Shown here: positions 33,317 through 42,549 of the stretch, piece after piece | How positions within the stretch are numbered: the stretch's first letter is position 1 | Layout of the letters: each line of letters opens with the position of its first letter | NCBI RefSeq assembly: GCF_003711225.1 | Contig: NZ_CP031030.1 | Location: 5,518,001 to 5,582,000 of the forward strand | Direction: 5' to 3' | Length of the DNA stretch: 64,000 bases | Source: Runella sp. SP2 | GTDB taxonomy: Bacteria; Bacteroidota; Bacteroidia; Cytophagales; Spirosomataceae | Translations under genes and position numbers: made by a program | Notes under the pieces: model-generated | What the model was told of the DNA's origin: nothing | Seen by the model: only the letters and a program-made list of their open reading frames with translations | Database searches by the model: none

Positions 33317-35110
33317 TTATAGTGCTAACTCTTTTTCGGTCTCAATTGTTAGCACCTCGGTATCTTTTAATCGAACGGCCAATCCAAGCGTTTTGGGCAC
33401 TTCGTAGTGGAAGAAAAACTTCATCGTATGAATTTTGCTCTCGTAAAAGGCTAATTCGTCGCCTTCAGGTTGTTGGGTGAGCAACGCATTTTTGGCCACG
33501 ACTCCTTGTTTCAGCCACTGCCAGGCAATCGTAATAATGCCAAACATTTCCATAAACAACGTTGCATCCATCAAATAACGCTCGATGTCGCCCTGCATGG
33601 CATACGGCATCAAGGCCATTGTTACCTCTTGCAAACGACCCAGTTCGGCTTTCAACTTTTGGGCGTAAGGCTTCAACTCTTCGTGGGTTTCGGCTTCAGC
33701 AATGGTTTTTGAAACTTCGGCAAACAACAATTGAGCAGGTTTTCCGCCCTTCATTGTCATTTTACGTCCCAACAAATCCTGCGACTGAATACCCGTTGTT
33801 CCTTCGTAAATAGGCGTAATACGAATATCACGGTAGTACTGTTCGAGAGGAAAATCTTCCGTAAAACCGTATCCTCCAAGTACTTGCAAGCCATTACTCA
33901 CCGCAACAAGCCCCATTTCGGTAGGGTATGTTTTCGCAATTGGTGTCAACAATTCGAGGATGAGGTGGTATTTCTCTTTTTCCTCAGGGTCTTCACTAGC
34001 ATGAGCAATGTCAACACAACGCGCCGTTTCTAGCAGCAACGACAACGAACCTTCTACCACGGCTTTTTGTAAAAGCAACATCCGTTTTACGTCGGGGTGC
34101 TGAATAATCGGAATTTGTGGGCTATCTAATACGCCTTTTTCGTTCAAACGGCGACTTTGTGGGCGTTCTTTGGCGTACTGCACCGATGCACAATAAGCCG
34201 CCGACGCAATCGCCGCGCCCGTCATCCCGACGCCGATACGCGCTTCGTTCATCATCTGAAACATGTACGAAAGCCCTTTGTGTGGCTCACCAACTAACCA
34301 ACCACGGCAGTCGTCGCGGTCCCCCATGGTGAGGTGCATGGCAGGTACACCGCGTTGCCCTAGTTTATGATATACTCCCGTTGAAGTTACGTCATTATCA
34401 GCGCCATCAAGGCGGTATTTCGGCACCACAAAAAGTGAAATGCCTTTGGTTCCTTTGGGAGCGCCTTCAATACGAGCCAACATCAAGTGAATGATATTTT
34501 CACACTGATCGTGGTCACCCGCTGAGATAAAGACTTTTTGTCCTTTAATCAAGTAGCTTCCATCGGCTTGCGGAGCAGCCGTGGAAGTAATGTCTGACAG
34601 CGAGCTACCCGCCTGAGGCTCGGTCAACGCCATCGTTCCTTGCCATTTGCCCGAAAGCATATTAGCGACGTAGGTTTGTTTTAATTCATCCGTACCAAAC
34701 GAGTTAATCAACCCCGCTGCTCCTGAGGTCAAACCCGTGTACATCATGCCATTATTCGCAGCCATAACGATAAACCCTAAGCACGAACTCACCACCTCAG
34801 GAAGTTGTTGACCACCATCTTCAAACGAAAAACTTGTTCCAATCAACCCAGCTTCGCCCATCGCTTTGAGGTAATCGCCCACTTTCGGATGAACGGTCAC
34901 TTTGCCATTATGCAGTTCGGGGGGATTACGGTCAAGGTCACGCAAATATGGATACATCAAGTTGTCCCCGATTTGGGTCACCGCATCAATCGTCATGTCA
35001 ATTGTTTCACGGTCGTGAGCATTGAAATACGGGTATTTGTTAAGCGATGCAGCATCAAATACTTCGTGAAGTAAAAAGTTAAGATTACGACGGCTATAGT
35101 ACTGTGCCAT
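33317..35110 (-). CDS. Acyl-CoA dehydrogenase
   Basis: 597 residues, the long bacterial acyl-CoA dehydrogenase type with a C-terminal extension of about 120 residues. Motifs: flavin/substrate site MALTEPQAGSSLSDI, ISAGDHD, catalytic-region IYEGTTGIQSQDLLGRK, and GLQVLGGYGFTEDFPLEQYYRD. It performs FAD-dependent alpha,beta-dehydrogenation of acyl-CoA in beta-oxidation. An ETF would take the electrons, but none is adjacent. A near-perfect promoter lies upstream and a palindromic terminator downstream, so it is monocistronic. Acyl chain length is unknown. Confidence 0.93.
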   Translation of the reverse strand: MAQYYSRRNLNFLLHEVFDAASLNKYPYFNAHDRETIDMTIDAVTQIGDNLMYPYLRDLDRNPPELHNGKVTVHPKVGDYLKAMGEAGLIGTSFSFEDGGQQLPEVVSSCLGFIVMAANNGMMYTGLTSGAAGLINSFGTDELKQTYVANMLSGKWQGTMALTEPQAGSSLSDITSTAAPQADGSYLIKGQKVFISAGDHDQCENIIHLMLARIEGAPKGTKGISLFVVPKYRLDGADNDVTSTGVYHKLGQRGVPAMHLTMGDRDDCRGWLVGEPHKGLSYMFQMMNEARIGVGMTGAAIASAAYCASVQYAKERPQSRRLNEKGVLDSPQIPIIQHPDVKRMLLLQKAVVEGSLSLLLETARCVDIAHASEDPEEKEKYHLILELLTPIAKTYPTEMGLVAVSNGLQVLGGYGFTEDFPLEQYYRDIRITPIYEGTTGIQSQDLLGRKMTMKGGKPAQLLFAEVSKTIAEAETHEELKPYAQKLKAELGRLQEVTMALMPYAMQGDIERYLMDATLFMEMFGIITIAWQWLKQGVVAKNALLTQQPEGDELAFYESKIHTMKFFFHYEVPKTLGLAVRLKDTEVLTIETEKELAL

Positions 35111-35152
35111 TGAAAGTTAAGTGTTTTAGGTATTATGCAAGCATACGGTTTG

Positions 35153-35182
35153 CAAATATAGGAGGAATTTCATTGAAACAAA
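35153..35182 (-). promoter_or_regulatory. Promoter of the acyl-CoA dehydrogenase gene
   Basis: On the minus strand: TTTG (35179-35182), 18 nt, TATATTTG (35153-35160), the Bacteroidota consensus; transcription start expected near 35146. Confidence 0.75.
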
Positions 35183-35326
35183 AAAGGGAGACTCTGAACG
35201 CCCTGAGACACACTCTATTTATATCTTCAATGCGTATCATAGAAGTACAGCAAATAGAGTCGTCCAGTTTTTATCGGGCTGGCACGACAAATATGATGTA
35301 CAATTGAGTAGATACGTATGTGACAG

Positions 35327-35354
35327 TTGGTTTAACAGATAAAATGAATATTTG
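35327..35354 (+). promoter_or_regulatory. Putative promoter of the GH43-like gene
   Basis: TTG (35327-35329), 17 nt, AATATTTG (35347-35354; one mismatch), 12 nt before the ATG. Confidence 0.5.
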
Positions 35355-35366
35355 TAACCTGAAAAA

Positions 35367-36365
35367 ATGAAATCAATTCTTATTTATTCTCTCCTTTTAT
35401 TCTCTACCCTACAAGCATCAGCACAGGCAAAGCGTGAGATTTTTTTTGCAGATGTGACCATCTTTGTAGAAGGAGGCAAATATTACCTTACTGGGTCAAA
35501 AAGTGGAAACGATGGGCCGCAGGGATTTGCCTTTTTAGAATCAAAAGACCTAAAAACATGGACACTCCCTGCTAAGTCAAAAGATTCGCTGGGGATGATT
35601 CTGACCAAAGGCGACCACACCTTCGGCACCAAGGGCTTCTGGGCACCCCAAATATTCAAAGATAAAGGCACTTATTATATGACCTATACGGCTGATGAAC
35701 AAACCGTTTTGACGGAATCAAAATCGTTATTGGGTCCCTACAGGCAAAAAGAAGTGGAGCCTATTGATGGCACTGAGAAAAATATCGATTCCTATATTTT
35801 CAAGGACTCTGACGGCAAATATTACCTTTATTGTGTACGTTTTGACAAAGGGAATTACTTGTATGCCGCCGAATTTGACCTGAAAACCAAAAAAATAAAG
35901 CCCGAAACCCTGAAAAGATGTTTTGACCAAACCGAACCTTGGGAGGCAACGCCTAATTTTAAATCAGGCCCCATTATGGAAGGCCCTACGGTTATAAAAT
36001 TGAAAAATAAATATTACTTGTTTTATTCAGCCAATCATTTCCAGAATATCGATTATGCCATTGGCTATGCCGTGGCTGATTCGCCCTTTGGCCCTTGGGT
36101 AAAATATAAAAACAACCCTATCATTCATCGTTCCATCGTTGGTGAAAACGGCTCAGGACATGGTGACCTGTTTGAAGGACTTGACAAACAACTGTATTAT
36201 GTTTACCACATTCACAACTCAGCAGAAAAAGTAGGCCCGCGCAGGACACGCATTGTACCAGTCGTAAAACAATGGGATGAAAAAGCTGGTATTTACACGT
36301 TTAGTGTAAAAGGGGGCGAGGTCATTGTACCCGTAATTATTCCAGCAAAGCGTTCTAAAAACTAA
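35367..36365 (+). CDS. Glycoside hydrolase family 43-like protein, exported
   Basis: 332 residues with a signal peptide ending near ASAQAKRE. A five-bladed-propeller pattern repeats five times (GGKYYLTGS, KGTYYMTYT, DGKYYLYCV, KNKYYLFYS, DKQLYYVYH). Candidate acids at GH43 positions are Asp in FADVTIF, Asp in NIDSYIF and Glu in IMEGPT. Members hydrolyse arabino- or xylo-linkages, so the target is probably plant-type polysaccharide, substrate unknown. It is more AT-rich than neighbours, which may indicate transfer. It ends in a strong bidirectional terminator. Confidence 0.85.
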   Translation: MKSILIYSLLLFSTLQASAQAKREIFFADVTIFVEGGKYYLTGSKSGNDGPQGFAFLESKDLKTWTLPAKSKDSLGMILTKGDHTFGTKGFWAPQIFKDKGTYYMTYTADEQTVLTESKSLLGPYRQKEVEPIDGTEKNIDSYIFKDSDGKYYLYCVRFDKGNYLYAAEFDLKTKKIKPETLKRCFDQTEPWEATPNFKSGPIMEGPTVIKLKNKYYLFYSANHFQNIDYAIGYAVADSPFGPWVKYKNNPIIHRSIVGENGSGHGDLFEGLDKQLYYVYHIHNSAEKVGPRRTRIVPVVKQWDEKAGIYTFSVKGGEVIVPVIIPAKRSKN

Positions 36366-36368
36366 ACC

Positions 36369-36410
36369 CTATCAAAAAAGCCCAATGAGTTCATTGGGCT
36401 TTTTTGATAG
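36369..36410. terminator. Bidirectional terminator, 20-bp perfect arms
   Basis: Arms 36369-36388 and 36391-36410 (GCCCAATGA core), 2-nt loop, T-run on both strands. Confidence 0.93.
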
Positions 36411-36423
36411 TAAGAAATAATAT

Positions 36424-38577
36424 TTACGCCAACGTGTTCAAGTCAAAAGGCAATCGACGAATGCGTTTTCCTGTGGCGGCAAAAACGGCATTGGCCAATG
36501 CAGGGGCAATCGGTGGCAGCCCTGGTTCACCCACACCTCCTGGTTCTGCACCACTTTCTACAATGTGAATTTCTACTTTGGGCATTTCGTTCATGCGCAT
36601 CACTTGGTACTGGTGGAAATTGGTATGGTCTGATTGGCCATTGGTAAAGGTGATACCCTTTTTCACCGCAGCCGTAATCCCCATCACAATATTTCCTTCA
36701 GTTTGGGCTTTTACGTTATCTGGATTTACATAATGACCGCAGTCAATCACGGACACTACTTTTTCGATTTTTACACCCGTGCCTTGTTTTGCTACTGTCA
36801 CGCAGCAGGCACTGATACTTCCAAACGATTTAAAAATCGCAATGCCTTTTCCCTGTCCCGCAGGCAGTTTTTCGCCCCAATTGGCTTTTTCGGCCAGCGT
36901 TTCTAGTACTTTTTTGAAACGGGCATCGCTCATCAGTTCCAAACGTGCTTTTAACGGGTCTTTGTTGGCCGCGTGTGCCAACTCATCGAAAAACCCTTCT
37001 TGACTGAAACCAAAGTTGGACGCATACACCGAACGCCACCAAACGATAGGGATTTCGGTAGGAACGTGGGTATAAGAAATTTTAAACGCAGGAATATTGT
37101 ACTTCTGTTCTTTTTGACTCAACTCGCCACATACCCAGTCGTCGGGTTTATTGCTAGGCGCTTTAAATACCTGAAACTGAATCGACTCGCCAATCGGATG
37201 ATGGTGGTAAGCCACGATGTTTCCTTTGGCATCCACCGCACCTTGCATCCGCGCCATCATTCCTGGGCGGTAAGGCCCTTGCGTGATGTCATCTTCCCGC
37301 GTCCACACCAATTTTACGGGCTTTTTCACGTCTTTTGAAAGAAAACAAGCCTCCAGTAGGAAATCGTGGTAGGCTTTACGTCCAAATGCTCCACCCAACA
37401 ACGCTACGTTGATTTTGATGTGTTCGGGTTTTATTTTCAAGTACCCCGCCAAATCGCGCAATGCCCAGTCGGGCCCTTGAATCGGTGCCCAAACTTCGGC
37501 CGTACCGTCGTCTTTGATGTGCGCGATGGCATTTTCGGGCTCCATAGGTGCGTGCGCCAAAAAGGGCGTTTCATAAACAGCCTCCAGTTTTTTGGCAGCC
37601 GCTCCAAACGTCGCGGCAAAATCGCCTTCTTCTTCGGCTTTTAGTCCTTCTTTGGTCGCGGCTTCGGCGCATTTTTTAAAGTAAGCAGCCGTTGTCAACG
37701 TTTGCCCCAACGTACCGTTATCCCACTGCACTTTTACCGCTTTTTTGGCCGAAAGCGCCGCCCAATAATTATCGGCAATAATCGCGACGGCTTCCGAAGT
37801 GCGGTGTGGCATCGGACGCTCGCATTTGAGCACTTTTTGTACGCCTTTGATTTTCAGTGCTTCTGAGTCGTCGATAGAGACTACTTTTCCGTGAATCATC
37901 GGGCTGTGTAGCATCACGGCATACACCATGCCTGGCACTTCTACGTCGATACCATACACGGCTTTTCCCGTTACACGGGCAGGTACGTCCAAACGAGGCG
38001 CATATTTCCCAATGATTTTAAAATCTTTGGGTTCTTTCAATTTGGGGTTTTTCGGAATTTCAAGCTTCGAGGCATCGTCTGCTACTTCTCCGTAGGTCAA
38101 CGACTTTCCGCTTGGACGGTGAATCACCTTTGCTTTTTCGGCATAGCACTCACTTTCAGGAACACTCCAGCGCTGGGCAGCGGCTTTGATAAGCATTTCT
38201 TTGGCCGCCGCTCCTGCTTGGCGAATCGGCGTCCATAATGCACGTACGCTACTGCTTCCACCCGAGGTTTGGTCACCGTATTTCCCTTTTCCGTCCGACT
38301 GCGCAATCGTCACTTGGTCGAGGCTTACTTCCAGTTCTTCCGCCAACAACGACGGAACGGCTTGGGTAGAGCCTTGCCCCATGTCAGGACGAGGGTTGAT
38401 GAGGGTGATTTGCCCCGAAGGCTGAATCACAATAAAGGGGTTGATTTCGAGGGCCAACGACAGTGGGTCGGTACTCATGTTTACGACGGCATTGCCTTTC
38501 GCTAAACTCGATACCCCCAGTACAAAACTCGCCGACGAAAGTCCGAGGGTTTTTAGGAATGTTCTTCTATTACTCAT
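36424..38577 (-). CDS. Molybdopterin-dependent oxidoreductase, large subunit (IorB-like)
   Basis: 717 residues starting with a Tat signal ([17 protein letters not shown]). It is the Mo-binding subunit of an aldehyde-oxidase/isoquinoline-1-oxidoreductase-type hydroxylase, with [12 protein letters not shown] and the catalytic Glu in [10 protein letters not shown] near the C-terminus. Folded with cofactor, it would be exported by Tat together with the Fe-S subunit encoded 26 nt upstream. These enzymes oxidise aromatic aldehydes or heterocycles. The usual third cytochrome c subunit is not adjacent. Transcription ends near the shared terminator at 36369. Confidence 0.92.
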   Translation of the reverse strand: MSNRRTFLKTLGLSSASFVLGVSSLAKGNAVVNMSTDPLSLALEINPFIVIQPSGQITLINPRPDMGQGSTQAVPSLLAEELEVSLDQVTIAQSDGKGKYGDQTSGGSSSVRALWTPIRQAGAAAKEMLIKAAAQRWSVPESECYAEKAKVIHRPSGKSLTYGEVADDASKLEIPKNPKLKEPKDFKIIGKYAPRLDVPARVTGKAVYGIDVEVPGMVYAVMLHSPMIHGKVVSIDDSEALKIKGVQKVLKCERPMPHRTSEAVAIIADNYWAALSAKKAVKVQWDNGTLGQTLTTAAYFKKCAEAATKEGLKAEEEGDFAATFGAAAKKLEAVYETPFLAHAPMEPENAIAHIKDDGTAEVWAPIQGPDWALRDLAGYLKIKPEHIKINVALLGGAFGRKAYHDFLLEACFLSKDVKKPVKLVWTREDDITQGPYRPGMMARMQGAVDAKGNIVAYHHHPIGESIQFQVFKAPSNKPDDWVCGELSQKEQKYNIPAFKISYTHVPTEIPIVWWRSVYASNFGFSQEGFFDELAHAANKDPLKARLELMSDARFKKVLETLAEKANWGEKLPAGQGKGIAIFKSFGSISACCVTVAKQGTGVKIEKVVSVIDCGHYVNPDNVKAQTEGNIVMGITAAVKKGITFTNGQSDHTNFHQYQVMRMNEMPKVEIHIVESGAEPGGVGEPGLPPIAPALANAVFAATGKRIRRLPFDLNTLA

Positions 38578-38603
38578 GTCTTTTTTTGCGTTTTGAGAAT
38601 GGA

Positions 38604-39095
38604 TTACTTACCTCCCGACATTTCGCCTTTGGGTGATTTAGCTTTTGCCGCCGTATGGATTGCCTTACGAATGCGGTCGTAAGTGCCGCACCGACAAATG
38701 TGGCCTTGCATCGCACTGGTAATGTCGGCATCGGTTGGGGTAGGTTTGTCTTTCAACAACGCCGCCGCGGCCATAATTTGCCCTGATTGGCAATAGCCAC
38801 ATTGAGGTACTTGTTCGTCAATCCAAGCCTGCTGAACAGGGTGGAGTTTTTCTTCGGTACCAATTCCCTCGATGGTCGTGATTTTGCTTCCTACCACTGA
38901 CTGAACTGGCAATACACACGAGCGAGTTGGGTGACCGTTCATGTGAACAGTGCAGGCGCCACACTGTGCCATTCCGCACCCAAATTTTGTTCCTTTCAAT
39001 CCAACAACATCGCGAATGGCCCACAAAAGTGGCATTTTAGGGTCGATATCAAGGTCATGTTTTTTTCCATTGATATCCAAAGTGATAGCTGCCAT
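38604..39095 (-). CDS. 2Fe-2S subunit of molybdenum hydroxylase (IorA-like)
   Basis: 163 residues with both cluster motifs: plant-ferredoxin type [12 protein letters not shown] plus SCVLPV, and the four-helix type QCGYCQSGQ plus [10 protein letters not shown]. It transfers electrons from the Mo centre to an acceptor. It lacks its own Tat signal and would travel with the large subunit. The gene is first of the two-gene operon, ending 26 nt before the large subunit. The C-terminal tail ([11 protein letters not shown]) is short and polar. Confidence 0.93.
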   Translation of the reverse strand: MAAITLDINGKKHDLDIDPKMPLLWAIRDVVGLKGTKFGCGMAQCGACTVHMNGHPTRSCVLPVQSVVGSKITTIEGIGTEEKLHPVQQAWIDEQVPQCGYCQSGQIMAAAALLKDKPTPTDADITSAMQGHICRCGTYDRIRKAIHTAAKAKSPKGEMSGGK

Positions 39096-39237
39096 AGAAG
39101 ATAAAATAGCTTTGTTTTTTTAGTAAAGTTTAGGATAAAAACGGTCAAATCCAAGTACCTTGACCGAAGGTACATTTTTGCTACCTCACCCTGCACAAAC
39201 AAAGGATGAATCGACAAATTTTAAAAAGTAAATTTTC

Positions 39238-39858
39238 TTACAATGAAGTAAATAAATGAGCTACTGAGTCATCGGTAAAACGCGCTTTTTGGGCAATGCC
39301 GCGTTTTAAAAGTCGAACATATTCTGATTTAGGAATCTCAATTGCCCCAAATCTACGTACATTGTCATTGATGAATTGGGTGTCTAGCAATTCATAGTTT
39401 TTCCGACGAAGGTTTTCAATCAAATAATGAAACGCGACTTTAGAGGCATTACTAACTGTATGAAACATGGATTCGCCAAAGAAAACTGCCCCAATAGCCA
39501 CCCCATACAAGCCGCCAACGAGTTGGTTGTCAACGTAGGTTTCAACGCTGTGGGCAAAACCAAGTCGGTGTAGTTCAGTATAAGCATCAATGATTTCTTC
39601 CGAAATCCAAGTGTTTTCTTCATCGGGGCGCGGCGCGGCGCATCCCCGCATGACGCCCTCGAAATCGGCATTGATGCGTATTTCAAACGTGCCTTTATTG
39701 AGAACAGGACGCAATGACTTGGCAGGTTTGTACGTATCCAACGGAATAATAGCCCGAGGGTCGGGAGAATACCAATACAATGTACCATCGGAATCTGCCA
39801 TCGGAAATATACCATTCATATATCCGTAAATAAGATCGTCGGCAGAGAGTAGAGACAT
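39238..39858 (-). CDS. aat: Leucyl/phenylalanyl-tRNA-protein transferase
   Basis: 206 residues from MSLLSADDLIYGYMNGIFPM; the longer start at 39885 would fall across the -7 box. Family landmarks are GIFPMAD, YWYSPDPRAIIP, CAAPRPDEENTWI, VGGLYGVAIGAVFFGESMF and LLDTQFINDNV. It transfers Leu or Phe from tRNA to N-terminal Arg or Lys of proteins, marking them for ClpAP-type degradation (N-degron pathway). A good promoter precedes it and the SGNH gene diverges. Confidence 0.94.
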   Translation of the reverse strand: MSLLSADDLIYGYMNGIFPMADSDGTLYWYSPDPRAIIPLDTYKPAKSLRPVLNKGTFEIRINADFEGVMRGCAAPRPDEENTWISEEIIDAYTELHRLGFAHSVETYVDNQLVGGLYGVAIGAVFFGESMFHTVSNASKVAFHYLIENLRRKNYELLDTQFINDNVRRFGAIEIPKSEYVRLLKRGIAQKARFTDDSVAHLFTSL

Positions 39859-39882
39859 ATAACTATGAAAGGTGGTTGCAAA

Positions 39883-39914
39883 CAAAAATAGTATCCAACG
39901 CGTTGAAAAACAAA
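39883..39914 (-). promoter_or_regulatory. aat promoter
   Basis: On the minus strand: TTTG (39911-39914), 20 nt, TATTTTTG (39883-39890), giving a start near 39876, 18 nt before ATG 39858. Confidence 0.65.
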
Positions 39915-39920
39915 AAAACC

Positions 39921-40613
39921 ATGAAGTGGATTTATAGTATATTGTTGCTTATTTCAGCTTGTTCTGCTCAAAACTCGTCTTCTATGACACCCGAAACCCC
40001 TATTAATCAGGGCGAATATCGCTACCTTTCCCTTGGAGATTCATATACGATTGGAGAGCGCGTTGCCGAAAATGAACGATGGAGTGTTCAATTGAGTGAA
40101 ATGCTCCGCAAAGAAGGTGTAAAAATTGGTACACCCGAAATTATTGCCCGTACGGGATGGACAACGGCCGAATTGGCAGAAGGTATTAAAAATAAGAATC
40201 CCAAAGGGCCATACAATTTGGTATCATTGCTGATTGGGGTCAACAACCAATACCGTGGCCAAAGTTTGGAACGTTACCGAACCGAATTACAAGATTTGCT
40301 TCAACAGGCGATTGGGTTTGCGGGGGGAAATATCCAGCGTGTATTTATGCTTTCGACACCCGACTGGGGCGTGACGCCTTTTGCCAGTGGCTCAGATACA
40401 AAAAAAATCGCGTCAGAGATTGACGCGTTTAATGAAGTAGCCCAACAAGAATGTGAAAAACTAGGGATTGCCTTTATTGACATTACCGCACTTTCAAGAA
40501 CTGCCCAAAACGATGCGTCCATGATTACCTACGATCAATTGCATTTTTCGGGAAAAATGTACCGTCAGTGGGCTGAAAAAGCACTACCAACGGTACGTAG
40601 ATTGCTCAAATAA
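39921..40613 (+). CDS. SGNH/GDSL-type hydrolase lipoprotein
   Basis: 230 residues from MKWIYSILLLISACSA, with lipobox LISAC; the earlier start at 39876 lies inside the aat promoter. SGNH blocks: I LSLGDSYTIG (nucleophile Ser), II RTGWTTAEL (Gly), III IGVNNQYRG (Asn), V YDQLHFSGKMY (Asp and His). It is an esterase or acetyl hydrolase anchored in the envelope; substrate unknown, possibly acetylated glycan. It converges with the unknown 40620 gene with 6 nt between stops. Confidence 0.9.
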   Translation: MKWIYSILLLISACSAQNSSSMTPETPINQGEYRYLSLGDSYTIGERVAENERWSVQLSEMLRKEGVKIGTPEIIARTGWTTAELAEGIKNKNPKGPYNLVSLLIGVNNQYRGQSLERYRTELQDLLQQAIGFAGGNIQRVFMLSTPDWGVTPFASGSDTKKIASEIDAFNEVAQQECEKLGIAFIDITALSRTAQNDASMITYDQLHFSGKMYRQWAEKALPTVRRLLK

Positions 40614-40619
40614 GTTTAT

Positions 40620-41729
40620 TTATTCAAAATGGCGAGTATCCATTTTTTGCCGAGCCAAGTCATCGCGGAGTGTTTTCGCCATTTTTACAAACATCTCGCC
40701 ATCGCTGGTATCAAACCCATTCTGAATCAAGCCAATGGCTTCTTTTTCGCTGTCGTCGGGACGATCGAGTAAGTAGTATAGTTTTGCCAAGTTGTAGTAG
40801 GCCGAATAGCGCATTTTTTGTTCGCGCTTGTCGCTGCCTTTGTATTTTCTCTTCAATTCCTCAAAATAAGACATCACTGGCCCCAAGTTTTTTTCCAATA
40901 CCTTGATGTTGCGAAACGCCGACATTTCAGTCATCAGTTGTTTTACGGCTTTGATGGCTTCTTGTTGAATAGGGTACTCTGGGTGGCTTTTTGAATCCAA
41001 AATCCACAAATGGTCACGGCCTTTCGATTCGTCAAACCCGTATAAATCCGCCAATTGTTGGTTGATGGTTGAAATGGTTCGGTTCACCCATTCTCTCGTA
41101 ATTTCCTCCCGAATCAGAACTTGGTTATCGCGGTAATAATCACGAACATCCATTGAGTTCTTAAATTCACTCGTTTTGTACGTTTGGCTATACGAACCCG
41201 TTGAACCAGACATTACTTTGAAAGATTCATTAGAGACATTGGCCTGTTGTAAAAAACGATTTTTTTCCATCTCTTTGGCCTGTGCCTCTGCTTGTTTTTG
41301 GGTAGGCGTACGTGGCCCCATGATGGCATAATTACCTTCTGAGCTGTATTTTACTTCCGCCCAATAATATACTTTTCGTTCCGTCACTCGTCCATCTTTG
41401 TCTTTTTTCTCTTCTACCCGTTCTTTGATTTCGTAACCCAAAATTTTGAAGCTATTAAATTGTACTTCCACGCCTACTGTGGGGTTTTGGCCTACTTTAT
41501 CAAACCCACCGACGCGAATTCGATCGTAGATTTGGTTGACATCCGTTACAATTCCGAGGCTTTTGGAAGTTTCTACTCGTACTCCAAAAGTACGCTTCGC
41601 AGGGTCGATGTATTCTTTGGGAAGTTTAAGATAACTATAATCAAAAGAAAAGCGGTCTAAATCCACCTTTTGAGCAAAAGAGCTTATACTTAAAAATACG
41701 ACACAGGCTCCAAATAAGATATGTTTCAT
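40620..41729 (-). CDS. Uncharacterised exported protein with helical C-terminus
   Basis: 369 residues, not recognised. Signal peptide MKHILFGACVVFLSISSFAQ is clear. The N-terminal part is strand-like and contains RFSFDYSYLKLPKEYIDP, a feature I recall from Bacteroidota exported proteins of unknown role. A charged segment rich in Lys and Glu lies around residues 120-140. The last 100 residues look like TPR-type helices (YYNLAKLYYLLDRPDDSEKEA). It stands on the minus strand, convergent with the SGNH gene. Envelope location inferred; function unknown. Confidence 0.72.
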   Translation of the reverse strand: MKHILFGACVVFLSISSFAQKVDLDRFSFDYSYLKLPKEYIDPAKRTFGVRVETSKSLGIVTDVNQIYDRIRVGGFDKVGQNPTVGVEVQFNSFKILGYEIKERVEEKKDKDGRVTERKVYYWAEVKYSSEGNYAIMGPRTPTQKQAEAQAKEMEKNRFLQQANVSNESFKVMSGSTGSYSQTYKTSEFKNSMDVRDYYRDNQVLIREEITREWVNRTISTINQQLADLYGFDESKGRDHLWILDSKSHPEYPIQQEAIKAVKQLMTEMSAFRNIKVLEKNLGPVMSYFEELKRKYKGSDKREQKMRYSAYYNLAKLYYLLDRPDDSEKEAIGLIQNGFDTSDGEMFVKMAKTLRDDLARQKMDTRHFE

Positions 41730-41785
41730 AAGTAGTTTAGATAATGTTAGAGACGCAATTTATTAAAAATGGGAATGTAAAGCAT

Positions 41786-41839
41786 AAAAAAAGGTTCTGT
41801 ACAATTTGTCGGGAATTTCCCTTCATTTCATACAGAACC
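41786..41839 (-). terminator. Terminator of the five-gene FHA/kinase operon
   Basis: TACAGAACC (41831-41839) pairs with GGTTCTGTA (41793-41801) and is followed on the minus strand by seven T (41786-41792). It ends transcription about 83 nt after the barrel-protein stop. Confidence 0.75.
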
Positions 41840-41921
41840 CCTTAAATTATGCAATAAAGTAGGGCAATTTGAACTTCTCACGTGCTTTAAGACGAGAAGA
41901 AACCAACAAAGTCACCGATTT

Positions 41922-42536
41922 TTAATTGAAAAAAAAGTTGATACCTAGCGAAAACTGGAGCGTACGAACATCGGGACGGTCTTGGATACCGCGACTGTCT
42001 ATTTGAAAAGAATTAAATTTTCCAAAAGTGCCCGTGGCGTTGGCGTGTAAGGCCAAATTGGGAGATAAAAAATAGTTTATCCCTGTCCCCAATGCCAAGG
42101 AAGAGCCTTTAAGCCGATATTCGACCAAGTCACCATTGAACAAAACAGGGTTGATGAGCAAATTCACTCCTGCCACCCCTCCTTCTACGTAGGGTCGCAA
42201 CTGCTGGAGTGTTCCCCCAAAATGCACCCTAATTCCTGCCCCTAATGAAGAAATGCGGTAAGTGTCCCAGTCGTTTTTAATGGCAAATGTTTTGGCATTG
42301 TACTGCGCAAATACCTCAAAACGCTGATTCAGTCCATAGCCCAAACGCACTCCACCTCCCACACCCATAGGCTCTAATTCGTCTAAATTGAGAAAATAAC
42401 TCGAAGACCAATTTCCCACTCCCGCATGAACACCAATGTTGAAGCCTTCGGTATTAGATTGAATATCTTGTGCTTTGACGCTTGCGGCATAGCCTAAAAA
42501 GCCCATCACCATTACAAGTAATTTTTTCCGTATCAT
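41922..42536 (-). CDS. Outer-membrane beta-barrel protein
   Basis: 204 residues from MIRKKLLVMVMGFLG; longer frames run into the kinase gene and lack a signal peptide. Cleavage is near SVKAQDIQ. The rest is an OmpW/Opa-like barrel: GFNIGVHAGVGNWSS, GVGGGVRLGYGLN, RISSLGAGIRVHFG, and a terminal strand ending TLQFSLGINFFFN with C-terminal aromatic residues. It is the last gene of the FHA-protease/kinase/phosphatase operon, 13 nt after the kinase stop, so its expression is probably linked to that signalling set. Ligand unknown. Confidence 0.88.
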   Translation of the reverse strand: MIRKKLLVMVMGFLGYAASVKAQDIQSNTEGFNIGVHAGVGNWSSSYFLNLDELEPMGVGGGVRLGYGLNQRFEVFAQYNAKTFAIKNDWDTYRISSLGAGIRVHFGGTLQQLRPYVEGGVAGVNLLINPVLFNGDLVEYRLKGSSLALGTGINYFLSPNLALHANATGTFGKFNSFQIDSRGIQDRPDVRTLQFSLGINFFFN

Positions 42537-42549
42537 GAGTAAATGTTGT

